A DNA stretch of 64,000 nt from Rhodoblastus acidophilus. GTDB taxonomy: Bacteria > Pseudomonadota > Alphaproteobacteria > Rhizobiales > Beijerinckiaceae. Below are positions 10,354 to 18,549 of the stretch, one piece after another. The DNA lies in contig NZ_JAOQNX010000026.1 in the NCBI RefSeq assembly GCF_025961575.1, positions 16,120 to 80,119 on the forward strand. Direction: 5' to 3'. The notes beneath the pieces were generated by a model. The model searched no databases. It saw only the letters and a program-made list of their open reading frames with translations, and was not told the origin of the DNA. The position numbers and the translations under genes were made by a program. Positions within the stretch are counted from its first letter, which is position 1. Each line of letters starts with the position of its first letter.

Positions 10354-11394
10354 ATGTTGCAGAAAACCAAAACCACCGACCCGCTCGTCGCCGTCCGGCG
10401 CTGGCTGTTTGCCGTCGCGGGCCTGATCGCGCTGATGGTTTTGGTCGGCGGCGCCACGCGCCTCACCGAATCCGGCCTGTCGATCACGGAATGGAAGCCG
10501 ATCACCGGCGTGCTGCCGCCGCTGTCACAGGAGGCGTGGCGCGAGGCTTTTGAAAAATACAAGCAGATTCCGCAATATGCGCAGATGTTCCCGGACATGG
10601 AGCTGTCCCGGTTCCAGACCATCTATCTCTGGGAATGGGCGCACCGGCTGCTCGGGCGGCTGATCGGACTGGCCTTCGCCCTGCCACTGGCTTTTTTCTG
10701 GCTCAAGGGGCTCGTCGCCGGCGCCTTGCGCTTCAAACTGCTGTTCATCCTGGCGCTGGGCGGACTCCAGGGTTTTGTCGGCTGGTGGATGGTGTCGTCG
10801 GGGCTGTCGGAGCGCACCGAGGTGGCGCAGGAGCGGCTGGCGATCCATCTGCTGCTCGCCTGCATCACTTTCGCCGCGATCCTGTGGACCGCGGAGGGAT
10901 TGCGGCCCAATTTTCGCGACCCCATGGGCAAGGACGCCCGGAACTTTCGCCTCGAGGCAGGCCTGCTGCTGGCCCTGGTGTTCGCGCAGATCGGCTTTGG
11001 CGCGCTGGTGGCGGGAACGCGCGCCGGCCTCGCCTATAACACCTGGCCGCTGATGGACGGACGGTTCATCCCGCCGGTCGACGCCCTGCTCAGCCTGAAA
11101 CCGCTCTGGGCCAATTTTCTCGACAATGTCTTGACGGTGCAATTCCAGCACCGCATGGCGGCCTATCTGGCGCTGCTGCTCGCCCTGTTCCACGCCTTCC
11201 ACATCAGCCGCGAGCGGCTGGCGCGGCGGGCGGTGCGGCGGGCTCTGGCGCTGGCGCTGCTGATTTTCGCGCAAGCCGGCTTGGGCGTGACCACGCTGCT
11301 GCTGTCGGTTCCCCTGCCCGCCGCGCTGGCGCATCAGGCTTTGGCGATCGGCGTGCTGGCGCTGGCGACCATTCACCGCCGCAAGCTGGGGTGA
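10354..11394 (+). CDS. ctaA: Heme A synthase (CtaA/COX15), 346 aa
   Basis: Converts heme O to heme A for aa3-type cytochrome oxidase, in the cytoplasmic membrane. Eight hydrophobic segments are seen, with GGATRLTESGLSITEWKPI near the N-terminus (the conserved TRLT.SGLS..EW motif of the proteobacterial/mitochondrial type). The heme-ligand histidines sit in WEWAHRLLG, in the helix beginning AIHLLLA, in FQHRMAAY and in LAHQALA. The start at 10354 (GGAAG upstream) is preferred; ATG 10321 is also possible, while 10219 lies before the terminator. No other cytochrome oxidase gene is nearby. Confidence 0.92.
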   Translation: MLQKTKTTDPLVAVRRWLFAVAGLIALMVLVGGATRLTESGLSITEWKPITGVLPPLSQEAWREAFEKYKQIPQYAQMFPDMELSRFQTIYLWEWAHRLLGRLIGLAFALPLAFFWLKGLVAGALRFKLLFILALGGLQGFVGWWMVSSGLSERTEVAQERLAIHLLLACITFAAILWTAEGLRPNFRDPMGKDARNFRLEAGLLLALVFAQIGFGALVAGTRAGLAYNTWPLMDGRFIPPVDALLSLKPLWANFLDNVLTVQFQHRMAAYLALLLALFHAFHISRERLARRAVRRALALALLIFAQAGLGVTTLLLSVPLPAALAHQALAIGVLALATIHRRKLG

Positions 11395-11567
11395 GCGCAT
11401 CTCGTTTGCCCAAGGCGTTTTGAAACAGTTGTTCCTGAGCGTGACAATATTTCTTGTCCGCATTTTTACCGATTCAAAATCACGCAATTCTCGTAAGTTG
11501 AAATACGACGAGATTTCATATGAACTATCAATGTATTCATTAAGCTAATCCTTAGCAGAGGAATCTC

Positions 11568-12506
11568 ATGTCTAAAGCTTTGGCGTTTATACTCGCTCTT
11601 GTCGCCGGCTTTGCAATCGGCGGGGTCAGCGGGAGACATGACTGGCTCCCCTGGCCACAAATCCACGCGCTGAAGGAAAAGGTCGCTCCAACGCCCCCCC
11701 CGGAAAGCCGCTATGTCCTGGACAAGCTCGACCGTCTGACCGCCGATGAAACGAAACCCGCGATCGCCTGTCCCGCGCAAACGGATCGGACGGCTTTCCT
11801 GCTCGTGCTCGGACAATCCAACGCCGCCAATCACGGCGGACAGCGTTACCGGTCTCAGCATGGCGACCGGATCGTCAACTTCTTCGACGGCCGCTGTTTC
11901 CGGGCGGCGTCGCCGCTTCTGGGCGCGACGGGAACGACGGGCGAATACTGGACAGAAGTCGCCAATCTGCTGATCGAGTCCGGTCGTTTCGACCAGGTCG
12001 TGATCGCGCCGCTGGCGATCAACGGTTCGACGGTCGCGCGCTGGGCGCCCGGCGGCGACATCAACCCGCTCTTGATCCAGTTGGCGGCCCAGATCAAACA
12101 GCAGGGCTACCGTCCCAGCCATGTGCTGTGGCACCAGGGCGAAGCCGATTACGTGCTGGGCACGAGCGAGGACGCCTATAAGGAGCGGTTCCTGTCGATG
12201 GTGGACACATTGCGCAAGGGGGACATCACGGCGCCCGTCTATATCTCCATCGCGTCGAAATGCCTTGAGCCCAGCAATGGCGGGTTCAAGACCAATTCCC
12301 CCGACAATTCCATCGTGCGCGCGCAAATGTCCCTGTCACAGGAGGGCGGGACGATCCGACGCGGCGTGAACACCGACGCCCTGCTTGACGGAAACGATCG
12401 CTACGACGACTGCCACATGGGCGGGTCCGGCCTGGAGAAAACGGCGCAGGCCTGGTCCCAGATTCTGCTCCAGGAGGCCAAAGTCCATCGCGCGACGGCG
12501 CCATGA
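11568..12506 (+). CDS. SASA/GDSL-like carbohydrate esterase (312 aa)
   Basis: A single N-terminal hydrophobic helix (residues 4-20) may be a signal anchor. The hydrolase core opens with VLGQSNA, where Ser84 is the likely nucleophile, and carries WHQGEADY, which matches the sialate O-acetylesterase (SASA) domain's conserved HQGE.D block; the catalytic His is probably in CHMGGSG. Such enzymes remove O-acetyl groups from sugars. The upstream 170 bases are distinctly AT-rich, unlike the neighbours, so this gene may have been acquired laterally. It ends facing the K+ channel gene. Substrate unknown. Confidence 0.75.
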   Translation: MSKALAFILALVAGFAIGGVSGRHDWLPWPQIHALKEKVAPTPPPESRYVLDKLDRLTADETKPAIACPAQTDRTAFLLVLGQSNAANHGGQRYRSQHGDRIVNFFDGRCFRAASPLLGATGTTGEYWTEVANLLIESGRFDQVVIAPLAINGSTVARWAPGGDINPLLIQLAAQIKQQGYRPSHVLWHQGEADYVLGTSEDAYKERFLSMVDTLRKGDITAPVYISIASKCLEPSNGGFKTNSPDNSIVRAQMSLSQEGGTIRRGVNTDALLDGNDRYDDCHMGGSGLEKTAQAWSQILLQEAKVHRATAP

Positions 12507-12517
12507 CCCACGGTTGC

Positions 12518-12556
12518 CAAAAACGCGCGCCGTCGGCTGAAACAGCGACGGCGCGC
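12518..12556 (-). terminator. Terminator of the K+ channel gene
   Basis: Perfect 11-bp stem GCGCGCCGTCG (12525-12535) / CGACGGCGCGC (12546-12556) with a 10-base loop. On the minus strand it is followed by GTTTTTGG, directly after the channel gene stop codon. A weak A-rich left flank means it probably works mainly on the minus strand. Confidence 0.75.
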
Positions 12557-12557
12557 C

Positions 12558-13610
12558 TCACGCCGCCCCCGCCGCGAACAGCGCCTCCAGCATCTGCGCC
12601 TTCTCAGGACGCCGGACGATGGCGAGACCGTCGCCGGCCTCGACAAAAGTCCCGGGCTCCGGCTGGATCAGCGCGCCGCCGCCGCGCTTTTCCAGCGCCA
12701 CGATCAAAAAGGCCCCGGCGCCGAATTTTTCGATCTCGCCGATCGTATGCTTGTCGCATCTGCTGCCGGCCTCGACCGCGATCACCTCCATGTCGAGGCC
12801 GAGCAGGCGCAGGTCGGCGGCGAGCCGGTCGCTGCCGCCGGCGCGCATGCGGGCGACAATGCTATTGATGTCGTCGAACAGCAGCAGTTCCGCGACGCGC
12901 TCCGCGCCGATACGGGCGGGCAGGACGACACGATTGGCGCCGGCCTGCAGCAGCTTGCGCTCGGTGGACGGGGATTCGCCGCGCGCGACGATAAAAATAT
13001 CCGGGTTCAGGGCGCGCGCCGACAAAGTGATGAACACATTGGCGGCGTCGTCCGGCAGCACGGTGGCGAGCGCCTTGGCCCGGCCGATGCCGCTGCGCCT
13101 GAGCGCCTCGTCGTCGGTGGCGTCGGCCTGCATGAACACATGCTCGGACACGCGCGCCGATTCCATCCGCTTGGGATCATGGTCGACAATGACGAAGGGC
13201 ACGCGGGCCGCCTTGAGTTCGCGGCAGAGCTTTTGACCGATGCGGCCGAAACCGCAGACGATGACATGGCCGTGCAGGCCGTCGATTTCCTTCTGCATGC
13301 GGCGGTTCCCGAAAATCTGCTGGAACTGGGCGGCGGTGATGAGCTGGATCAGCGAACCCGTGGTGAACACCATGCCGGTGCAGCCGACCACCATCAGCGC
13401 AATGGTGATGGCGCGCAGCGCCGGCGTCTGCACGGGCTGAATTTCGCCATATCCGACGGTATAAATGGTGGTGAGCACCATGAACACGGCGTCGCCCAGG
13501 CTCCAGCCCTGCGACACATAGGCGCCGACGGCGAGCGCCGACACCGTGGCGACAAAGCTGATGCCGCCGATGACGTTGCGAAGCGGAGAGGCGAGAAAGC
13601 CGGAAGCCAT
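12558..13610 (-). CDS. Potassium channel with RCK/TrkA domains (350 aa)
   Basis: A two-helix KcsA-like pore: first helix about 12-31, pore loop with selectivity filter TVGYG (51-55), second helix about 66-90. The cytosolic part starts with a Rossmann RCK-N (TrkA-N) domain, VIVCGFGRIGQ (116-126), and ends with an RCK-C (TrkA-C) domain (about 255-340). This matches MthK/Kch-type ligand-gated K+ channels. It is transcribed alone and has its own terminator. The gating ligand cannot be told from sequence. Confidence 0.9.
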   Translation of the reverse strand: MASGFLASPLRNVIGGISFVATVSALAVGAYVSQGWSLGDAVFMVLTTIYTVGYGEIQPVQTPALRAITIALMVVGCTGMVFTTGSLIQLITAAQFQQIFGNRRMQKEIDGLHGHVIVCGFGRIGQKLCRELKAARVPFVIVDHDPKRMESARVSEHVFMQADATDDEALRRSGIGRAKALATVLPDDAANVFITLSARALNPDIFIVARGESPSTERKLLQAGANRVVLPARIGAERVAELLLFDDINSIVARMRAGGSDRLAADLRLLGLDMEVIAVEAGSRCDKHTIGEIEKFGAGAFLIVALEKRGGGALIQPEPGTFVEAGDGLAIVRRPEKAQMLEALFAAGAA

Positions 13611-13676
13611 GGCAAGACCGAAATTTTCCTCCTCTATGCAGGAGGAAAAGGCTTCGATCCAGCAAAATCAGACTCT

Positions 13677-14102
13677 TTAAAGCCGAGCCTCGAGCCAGGC
13701 GCGCGCCTCCTCCGAAAACGGCTTGGACTTGCGCGTGATCGTGTCGGTGAGCACGGTCACATCCTCGCCGCGCGCGGCGTAAACCCCGTTGTCGAACACG
13801 GCATGCTCCAGCCGCAGCGAGGAGCGGCCCACCGCAAGGATGCGGGTGCCGATCTCGACCTCGCCGGGCCAATGGATCTCGCGCACATAGTCGATAGCGA
13901 GCCGCGCCAGCACGAAGGCCCCGTTCTCGCCCCTCAGGTCGACGTCGCCGGCCATGAGCATATCGACGCGCGCCGTCTCGAAAAAGGTGGCGAAAACGGC
14001 GTTGTTGACATGCCCCTGCCGGTCGGTGTCGCCGTAACGCAGCTTTTCATGGGTGCGGAACGGAAAGTCGCCGAGAACGGGCGGATTCGGTTTCTCGCTC
14101 AC
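13677..14102 (-). CDS. Acyl-CoA thioesterase, hot-dog fold (141 aa)
   Basis: Resembles the 4-hydroxybenzoyl-CoA thioesterase family: YGDTDRQGHVNNAVF carries the conserved D-x-x-GHVNN active-site block, followed by the long hot-dog helix (FFETARVDML). Hydrolyses acyl-CoA thioesters in the cytosol. The start codon is GTG, immediately after the TGA of the epimerase gene (no gap), so the two are coupled. The substrate is unknown; location beside methylmalonyl-CoA epimerase hints at acyl-CoA clean-up. Confidence 0.85.
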   Translation of the reverse strand: MSEKPNPPVLGDFPFRTHEKLRYGDTDRQGHVNNAVFATFFETARVDMLMAGDVDLRGENGAFVLARLAIDYVREIHWPGEVEIGTRILAVGRSSLRLEHAVFDNGVYAARGEDVTVLTDTITRKSKPFSEEARAWLEARL

Positions 14103-14507
14103 TCAGACCTGCTCGATTTCGACCAGCGTGCCGTTGAAATCCTTCGGGTGCAGGAACAGAACCGGCTTGCCGTGCGCGCCGATTTTCGGATTGCCGTCGC
14201 CGATCACGCGGACGCCGCCGGCCTTGAGACGGTCGCGGGCCGCCAAAATGTCCTCCACCTCGTAGCAGACATGATGCATGCCGCCATCGGGGTTCTTTTC
14301 CAGGAATTTGGCGATCGGCGAGGATTCGCCGAGCGGCTCCAGCAGTTCGATCTTGGTGTTGGGCAGTTCAATGAAGACGACGGTCACGCCATGGTCCGGC
14401 TGGGCCTTGGGCTCCGACACTTTGGCGCCGAGCACGTCACGATAGGTCTTGGAAGCCGCCGCGAGGTCCTTCACCGCAATGGCGACATGGTTCAAACGTC
14501 CGATCAT
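14103..14507 (-). CDS. mce: Methylmalonyl-CoA epimerase (134 aa)
   Basis: Interconverts (R)- and (S)-methylmalonyl-CoA, needed in propionyl-CoA use and in the ethylmalonyl-CoA route. Vicinal-oxygen-chelate fold with metal ligands in LNHVAIAV (His7), GGMHHVCYEV and the C-terminal GTLVEIEQV. The start at 14507 is chosen over 14588 because GAGGAG lies at the right distance and the protein then begins at the VOC strand. In Rhizobiales this gene commonly follows rnj, as here. A repeat element lies between mce and rnj. Confidence 0.92.
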   Translation of the reverse strand: MIGRLNHVAIAVKDLAAASKTYRDVLGAKVSEPKAQPDHGVTVVFIELPNTKIELLEPLGESSPIAKFLEKNPDGGMHHVCYEVEDILAARDRLKAGGVRVIGDGNPKIGAHGKPVLFLHPKDFNGTLVEIEQV

Positions 14508-14537
14508 CCGAATCTCCTCAAACATTCGTTCCGATAG

Positions 14538-14646
14538 CCATGGTTCGAGACGGCTGCTTCGCAGCCTCCTCACCATGAGGGAATTCACTATTTCTCAGCA
14601 GCCCTCATGCTGAGGAGGCCGCATTGCGGCCGTCTCGAAGCACGAG
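14538..14646. repeat. Intergenic inverted-repeat element (about 44-bp arms)
   Basis: The arm at 14538-14581 (TTCGAGACGGCTGCTTCGCA, then GCCTCCTCACCATGAGGG) is an imperfect inverted copy of 14602-14646 (CCCTCATGCTGAGGAGGCCG, then CATTGCGGCCGTCTCGAAG), with about 20 bases between them. Each arm has a small hairpin of its own (GGCTGCTTCGCAGCC and GGCCGCATTGCGGCC). Elements like this, with CCTCAxxxTGAGG and TCGAGACG cores, are widely dispersed in Rhizobiales genomes. Confidence 0.75.
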
Positions 14647-14666
14647 GGCGGTCCACGACTCCGCCG

Positions 14667-16334
14667 TCAAACCTCAATCGCCAACACATGCACGTGCGGC
14701 TTCTTCCCCCAGACGGCGGCGACCGCGGCGCGCACCGACTTCTCCACCGCGCCGCAGGCGACGTCCGGGTCCCTTTTCTTCGCCTTGGGCAGGGAATCCA
14801 GCGTATCGAACAAAGCGCGGTCGATCACCTCGTCGAGCGCGCGGCCGTCGACTCCCACACGCGGCAGACCAAACGTAACCATGTCCGGCGTGCCGATCAA
14901 ATCGCCCTTGTCGTTGAGCGCGAAGGCGATGCTGACAATGCCCGCCGCCGCCAGCCGATGGCGCTGGCGGAAGCAATCATCCATCTCGGAAAGGATGACC
15001 TCGCCGTCACGATAGAGTCTTCCGTGGGCGATTCCCGGCAGATGGCCGGGCGCCCCAGGCGCCAGCGCGATCATGTCGCCATTATGGGCGGTGAGCACAT
15101 GCTCCACCCCCATCTGCCGGGCGAAGGCGGCGTGAACCCGCAGATGCAGCGCCTCGCCATGGGCGGGCACTGCGATTTTCGGCCGCAGCCATTGGTAAAG
15201 CTGCTCGACCTCGCCGCGCCGGGGATGGCCGGAGCAATGCACCAGCGCGTCATGGCCGGTGACCACATCCACCGCCTGCAAGATCAAAGCGTTGACGATG
15301 GCGCCGACCTCGCGCTCATTGCCGGGAATGGTGCGCGACGAAAAGATGGCGAGATCGTTGGCGCCCAGCTTGACCGCGTGTTCGCCGCGAATGATCCGCG
15401 ACATGGCGGCGCGCGCCTCGCCCTGGCTCCCCGTCGCCAGCACCAGCACTTTTTGCGCCGGCAGCCGCGAAAAGGCTTCGAGCGACAGCGGCTCGGGAAC
15501 GCCGTCGAGATAGCCGCACTCGCGCGCCACATCGAGCGAGCGCTCCATGGCGCGGCCCGCCAGCACCACCTGTCGCCCGGCCTCCTGCGCCGCGAGGCAG
15601 ACGGCGCGCAGACGCGCAATGTTGGAGGCGAAAGTGGTGACCAGCACCCTGCCCTGCGCGGCGGAAATCTTTTCGCGCAAAATTTCCGCGACCTGGGCTT
15701 CCGACGGACTCTCGCCCTCGCGCAAAATATTGGTGGAATCGCTGATCAGCGCCAGCACGCCCTCGTCGCCGATCTCCTTCAGCCGCGCGATATCGGTCGG
15801 ACGTCCGAGCCCAGGGTTTTCGTCGAGCTTCCAGTCGCCGGAATGAACGACCGTCCCGACCGGCGTGCGGATCGCCAGCAGGCAGGCTTCCGGAATCGAA
15901 TGCGACATGGCGACGAATTCGATCTCGAAGGGACCGAGCTGCAGCCGGTCGCCCTGCCGCACGATTTCGATCGGCACTTTTGGCGCGCCGGGTTCGGCGA
16001 GGCGGCGGGTCTGCAACAGGCCGGTGGCGAATGGCGTCGCGTAAATCGGGCATTTCAGGCGCGGCCACAGCGCCGCGACGGCGCCGACATGGTCCTCGTG
16101 GGCGTGGGTGATAACGATCCCCAACAAATCCTTGCGGTTTTTCTCGATGAAGGCGGGATCGGGCAGGATCAGGTCGACGCCGGGCATGTCGGTGTGGGCG
16201 AAGGCCACGCCGCAATCGACCAGGATGTATTTTCGCTTTCCCGGCGCGCCAAACCCGTAGACCGCCGCATTCATACCGATTTCGCCGAGGCCCCCGAGCG
16301 GAGCGAAGACCAGTTCTTCCTGTGCGGAAGGCAT
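14667..16334 (-). CDS. rnj: Ribonuclease J (555 aa)
   Basis: Metallo-beta-lactamase/beta-CASP nuclease with 5'-3' exonuclease activity, acting in rRNA maturation and mRNA decay. Metal site THAHEDH (His77, His79, Asp81, His82); later HSGDWK and the beta-CASP block ending SGHPRRGE and PAHGE. Length matches the family (about 550-560 aa). Sits 11 bases after birA in the tail of the nuo operon, the usual alphaproteobacterial place. The C-terminus is a conserved small domain (ALDEVIDRALFD onward). No catalytic residue is missing. Confidence 0.93.
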   Translation of the reverse strand: MPSAQEELVFAPLGGLGEIGMNAAVYGFGAPGKRKYILVDCGVAFAHTDMPGVDLILPDPAFIEKNRKDLLGIVITHAHEDHVGAVAALWPRLKCPIYATPFATGLLQTRRLAEPGAPKVPIEIVRQGDRLQLGPFEIEFVAMSHSIPEACLLAIRTPVGTVVHSGDWKLDENPGLGRPTDIARLKEIGDEGVLALISDSTNILREGESPSEAQVAEILREKISAAQGRVLVTTFASNIARLRAVCLAAQEAGRQVVLAGRAMERSLDVARECGYLDGVPEPLSLEAFSRLPAQKVLVLATGSQGEARAAMSRIIRGEHAVKLGANDLAIFSSRTIPGNEREVGAIVNALILQAVDVVTGHDALVHCSGHPRRGEVEQLYQWLRPKIAVPAHGEALHLRVHAAFARQMGVEHVLTAHNGDMIALAPGAPGHLPGIAHGRLYRDGEVILSEMDDCFRQRHRLAAAGIVSIAFALNDKGDLIGTPDMVTFGLPRVGVDGRALDEVIDRALFDTLDSLPKAKKRDPDVACGAVEKSVRAAVAAVWGKKPHVHVLAIEV

Positions 16335-16345
16335 TTATGAGCCCT

Positions 16346-17101
16346 TCATCCAAAATTCGGCGGCGCAAAACTCAGATCGCCCGCCTCGATCGTTTCCATA
16401 ATTCCGTTAGGGCGTTCCAACAGCATGCGCCCCTGCGCGTCAATGCCGCGAAAGACTCCGTTCATGACATTTCCGTTGCGCTGCACTTTTGCAGGGGCGT
16501 CGAGGCCGCCGGCGACATCGAGCCAGGCGCGACGAATGTAAGCAAAGTTTTCACCGCGCGCCCAGAAGTCGAGCCACATGGCCAGCGCGTCGGACAAAGC
16601 CGCGAACACCGCCTCGCGGCCGACCCGGGCGCCGATCGCTTTCAAACTCGTGGCGGGATAGGGCGTGTCGTCGGGATAGGTTTCGCAATTCACGCCAAAG
16701 CCGATGACGCAGCCGATGCCGGAACTCTCGAGCAAAAGCCCGGAGATTTTGGCGCCATCGTAGAGCGCGTCATTGGGCCATTTCAGCGCCAGCCGCCGGT
16801 CGCCGCCGAGCAGCCCGCGCAGCGCATCGGCCAGCGCCACGCCGGCGACAAAACCCAATTGCGGCGCGATGGGACGCGCGCAGGGCTCAATCAACAGCAG
16901 ACTGGCGAAAAGATTTCCGGGCGGCGAGGACCACACGCGCCCCAGCCGTCCCCTGCCCCGGCTCTGGCTGTCGGCGACGATCCAGAGACGCCCGGGGTCT
17001 CCCGAGGCGATCCTTGAGACCGCCTCGTCATTGGTCGAGCCAAGTTCCGCGAAATGCTCCAGGCGAAAACCCGCCCGCGCCGCGCCCTTTCCGAGGTCCA
17101 C
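16346..17101 (-). CDS. birA: Biotin--protein ligase, catalytic-only form (251 aa)
   Basis: Attaches biotin via biotinyl-AMP to acetyl-CoA carboxylase carrier protein. GSTNDEA and the nucleotide/biotin loop GRGRLGRVWSSP, then LKWPND, are all present; the C-terminal SH3-like domain ends FRGIDAQGRMLLE. There is no N-terminal winged-helix domain, so it should not act as a repressor. The start is GTG at 17101, four bases after the nuoN stop. Location after nuoN is typical for Rhizobiales. Confidence 0.92.
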   Translation of the reverse strand: MDLGKGAARAGFRLEHFAELGSTNDEAVSRIASGDPGRLWIVADSQSRGRGRLGRVWSSPPGNLFASLLLIEPCARPIAPQLGFVAGVALADALRGLLGGDRRLALKWPNDALYDGAKISGLLLESSGIGCVIGFGVNCETYPDDTPYPATSLKAIGARVGREAVFAALSDALAMWLDFWARGENFAYIRRAWLDVAGGLDAPAKVQRNGNVMNGVFRGIDAQGRMLLERPNGIMETIEAGDLSFAPPNFG

Positions 17102-17104
17102 CTT

Positions 17105-18541
17105 TTAGAACAGGGACTTTGCGGCGGAATCGGCGGCCTGCACCAGCGGCGCCGGATAGACCCAGTAGAGCAGCATCGAGACGGCGGAGACGGCGAGCAC
17201 GGCGCGCAGCGTCAGGCTGGGCTTGTCGAAAGCCGGCGCGGCGTCGTCGAAATACATGACCTTGATGATGCGCCAGTAGTAGAACGCCGCCACCGCGGAG
17301 CACAGCACGCCGATCACCGCGAGGGTGAACAGATTGGCCTGCACCGCCGCCAGGAACACATACCATTTGGCGAAGAAGCCCGCGAGCGGCGGGACGCCCG
17401 ACAGCGAGACCATCAACAGCGCGATGAACAGAGCCATGGGGCGGTTGGTGTTGTCGAGGCCGGACAGGTCCGAGATTTTTTCCACCGGCTTGCCGTTCAC
17501 CCGCATCGACAGGATGGCGGCGAAGGCGCCGAGCGTCATGACGAGATAGATCGCCATGTAGAACAACACGCCCTTGACCCCCTCTTCGGTGCCGGCCGCG
17601 AGGCCGACCAGGGCGAAGCCCATATGGCCGATCGAGGAATAGGCCATCAGGCGCTTGATATTGTCCTGCTTGATCGCGGCGAAGGCGCCGAGCGCCATCG
17701 AGGCGATCGACATGAAGATGACGATCTGCTGCCACTGGTGGGTGGCGCCGGGGAAGGCGGTGTAGATGACGCGGGTGGCGATGGCCACCGCCGCCATTTT
17801 CGGCGCCGAGGCGAAGAAGGCGGTCACCGGGGTCGGCGCGCCCTCATAGACGTCGGGCGTCCACATATGGAACGGCACGACGGACATTTTGAACGCCAGT
17901 CCGGTGAACAGGAACACCAGACCAAAGATCACGCCGACATTGGGATGGTCGCCGATGGCGGCGGCGATCCCGGCGAAGGAGACATTGCCGGAGAACCCGT
18001 ACAGCAGCGAGGCGCCATAGAGCAGCATGCCGGAGGACAGCGCGCCGAGCACGAAATATTTCAGACCCGCTTCCGACGCCCGTGCGTCATCGCGCGACAG
18101 CGCCGCGGTGACATAGAGGGCGAGCGACATCAGTTCGAGGCCGAGATAAAGCGCGATCAGGCCATTGGCAGAGATCAGCATCATCATGCCGAGCGTCGCC
18201 AGCACCACGAGGATTGGAAACTCGAATTTGTTGATGCCCTCGCCACGAAAGAAATCGCCGGCCATGAGCAAAGTGACGATGGAGCCGATCAGCGCCAGCG
18301 CCTTCATAAAATCGCCGAAGCGGTCGTCAACAAAAGCATTGTCGAAAACGACCCCGGAGACCCCAGGGGTTTTGAGCACGATGGCGACCAGCGCCGCGCC
18401 GAGGAGCACGACGGCGATCTCACTCATCGGGCCGTCATCCGGCTTGCCCCGGAAGGCGCCGACGAGGACCATGGCGATCACGCCAATCGCCAAAATGACT
18501 TCCGGCAGGGCGTGGACGAGGGCGAGTTGCAGCGTTTCCAT
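17105..18541 (-). CDS. nuoN: NADH-quinone oxidoreductase subunit N
   Basis: Antiporter-like proton-pumping subunit of complex I membrane arm (478 aa, about 14 helices). The Mrp-like core is seen: LMSLALYVTAAL with the conserved Glu before it (LGLELMSL), KMSVVPFHMWTPDVYEGAP with essential Lys and the TPDVYEG motif, and AYSSIGHMGFAL. Start ATG 18541 is 8 bases after the nuoM stop; the gene ends four bases before birA. Confidence 0.95.
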   Translation of the reverse strand: METLQLALVHALPEVILAIGVIAMVLVGAFRGKPDDGPMSEIAVVLLGAALVAIVLKTPGVSGVVFDNAFVDDRFGDFMKALALIGSIVTLLMAGDFFRGEGINKFEFPILVVLATLGMMMLISANGLIALYLGLELMSLALYVTAALSRDDARASEAGLKYFVLGALSSGMLLYGASLLYGFSGNVSFAGIAAAIGDHPNVGVIFGLVFLFTGLAFKMSVVPFHMWTPDVYEGAPTPVTAFFASAPKMAAVAIATRVIYTAFPGATHQWQQIVIFMSIASMALGAFAAIKQDNIKRLMAYSSIGHMGFALVGLAAGTEEGVKGVLFYMAIYLVMTLGAFAAILSMRVNGKPVEKISDLSGLDNTNRPMALFIALLMVSLSGVPPLAGFFAKWYVFLAAVQANLFTLAVIGVLCSAVAAFYYWRIIKVMYFDDAAPAFDKPSLTLRAVLAVSAVSMLLYWVYPAPLVQAADSAAKSLF

Positions 18542-18549
18542 AAAAACTC

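Noticed and set aside
12747..17600. Long plus-strand frames over the K+ channel, rnj, birA and nuoN
   Set aside because: Shadows of clearly coding minus-strand genes, with typical shadow composition (Asp, His, Gln, Arg).
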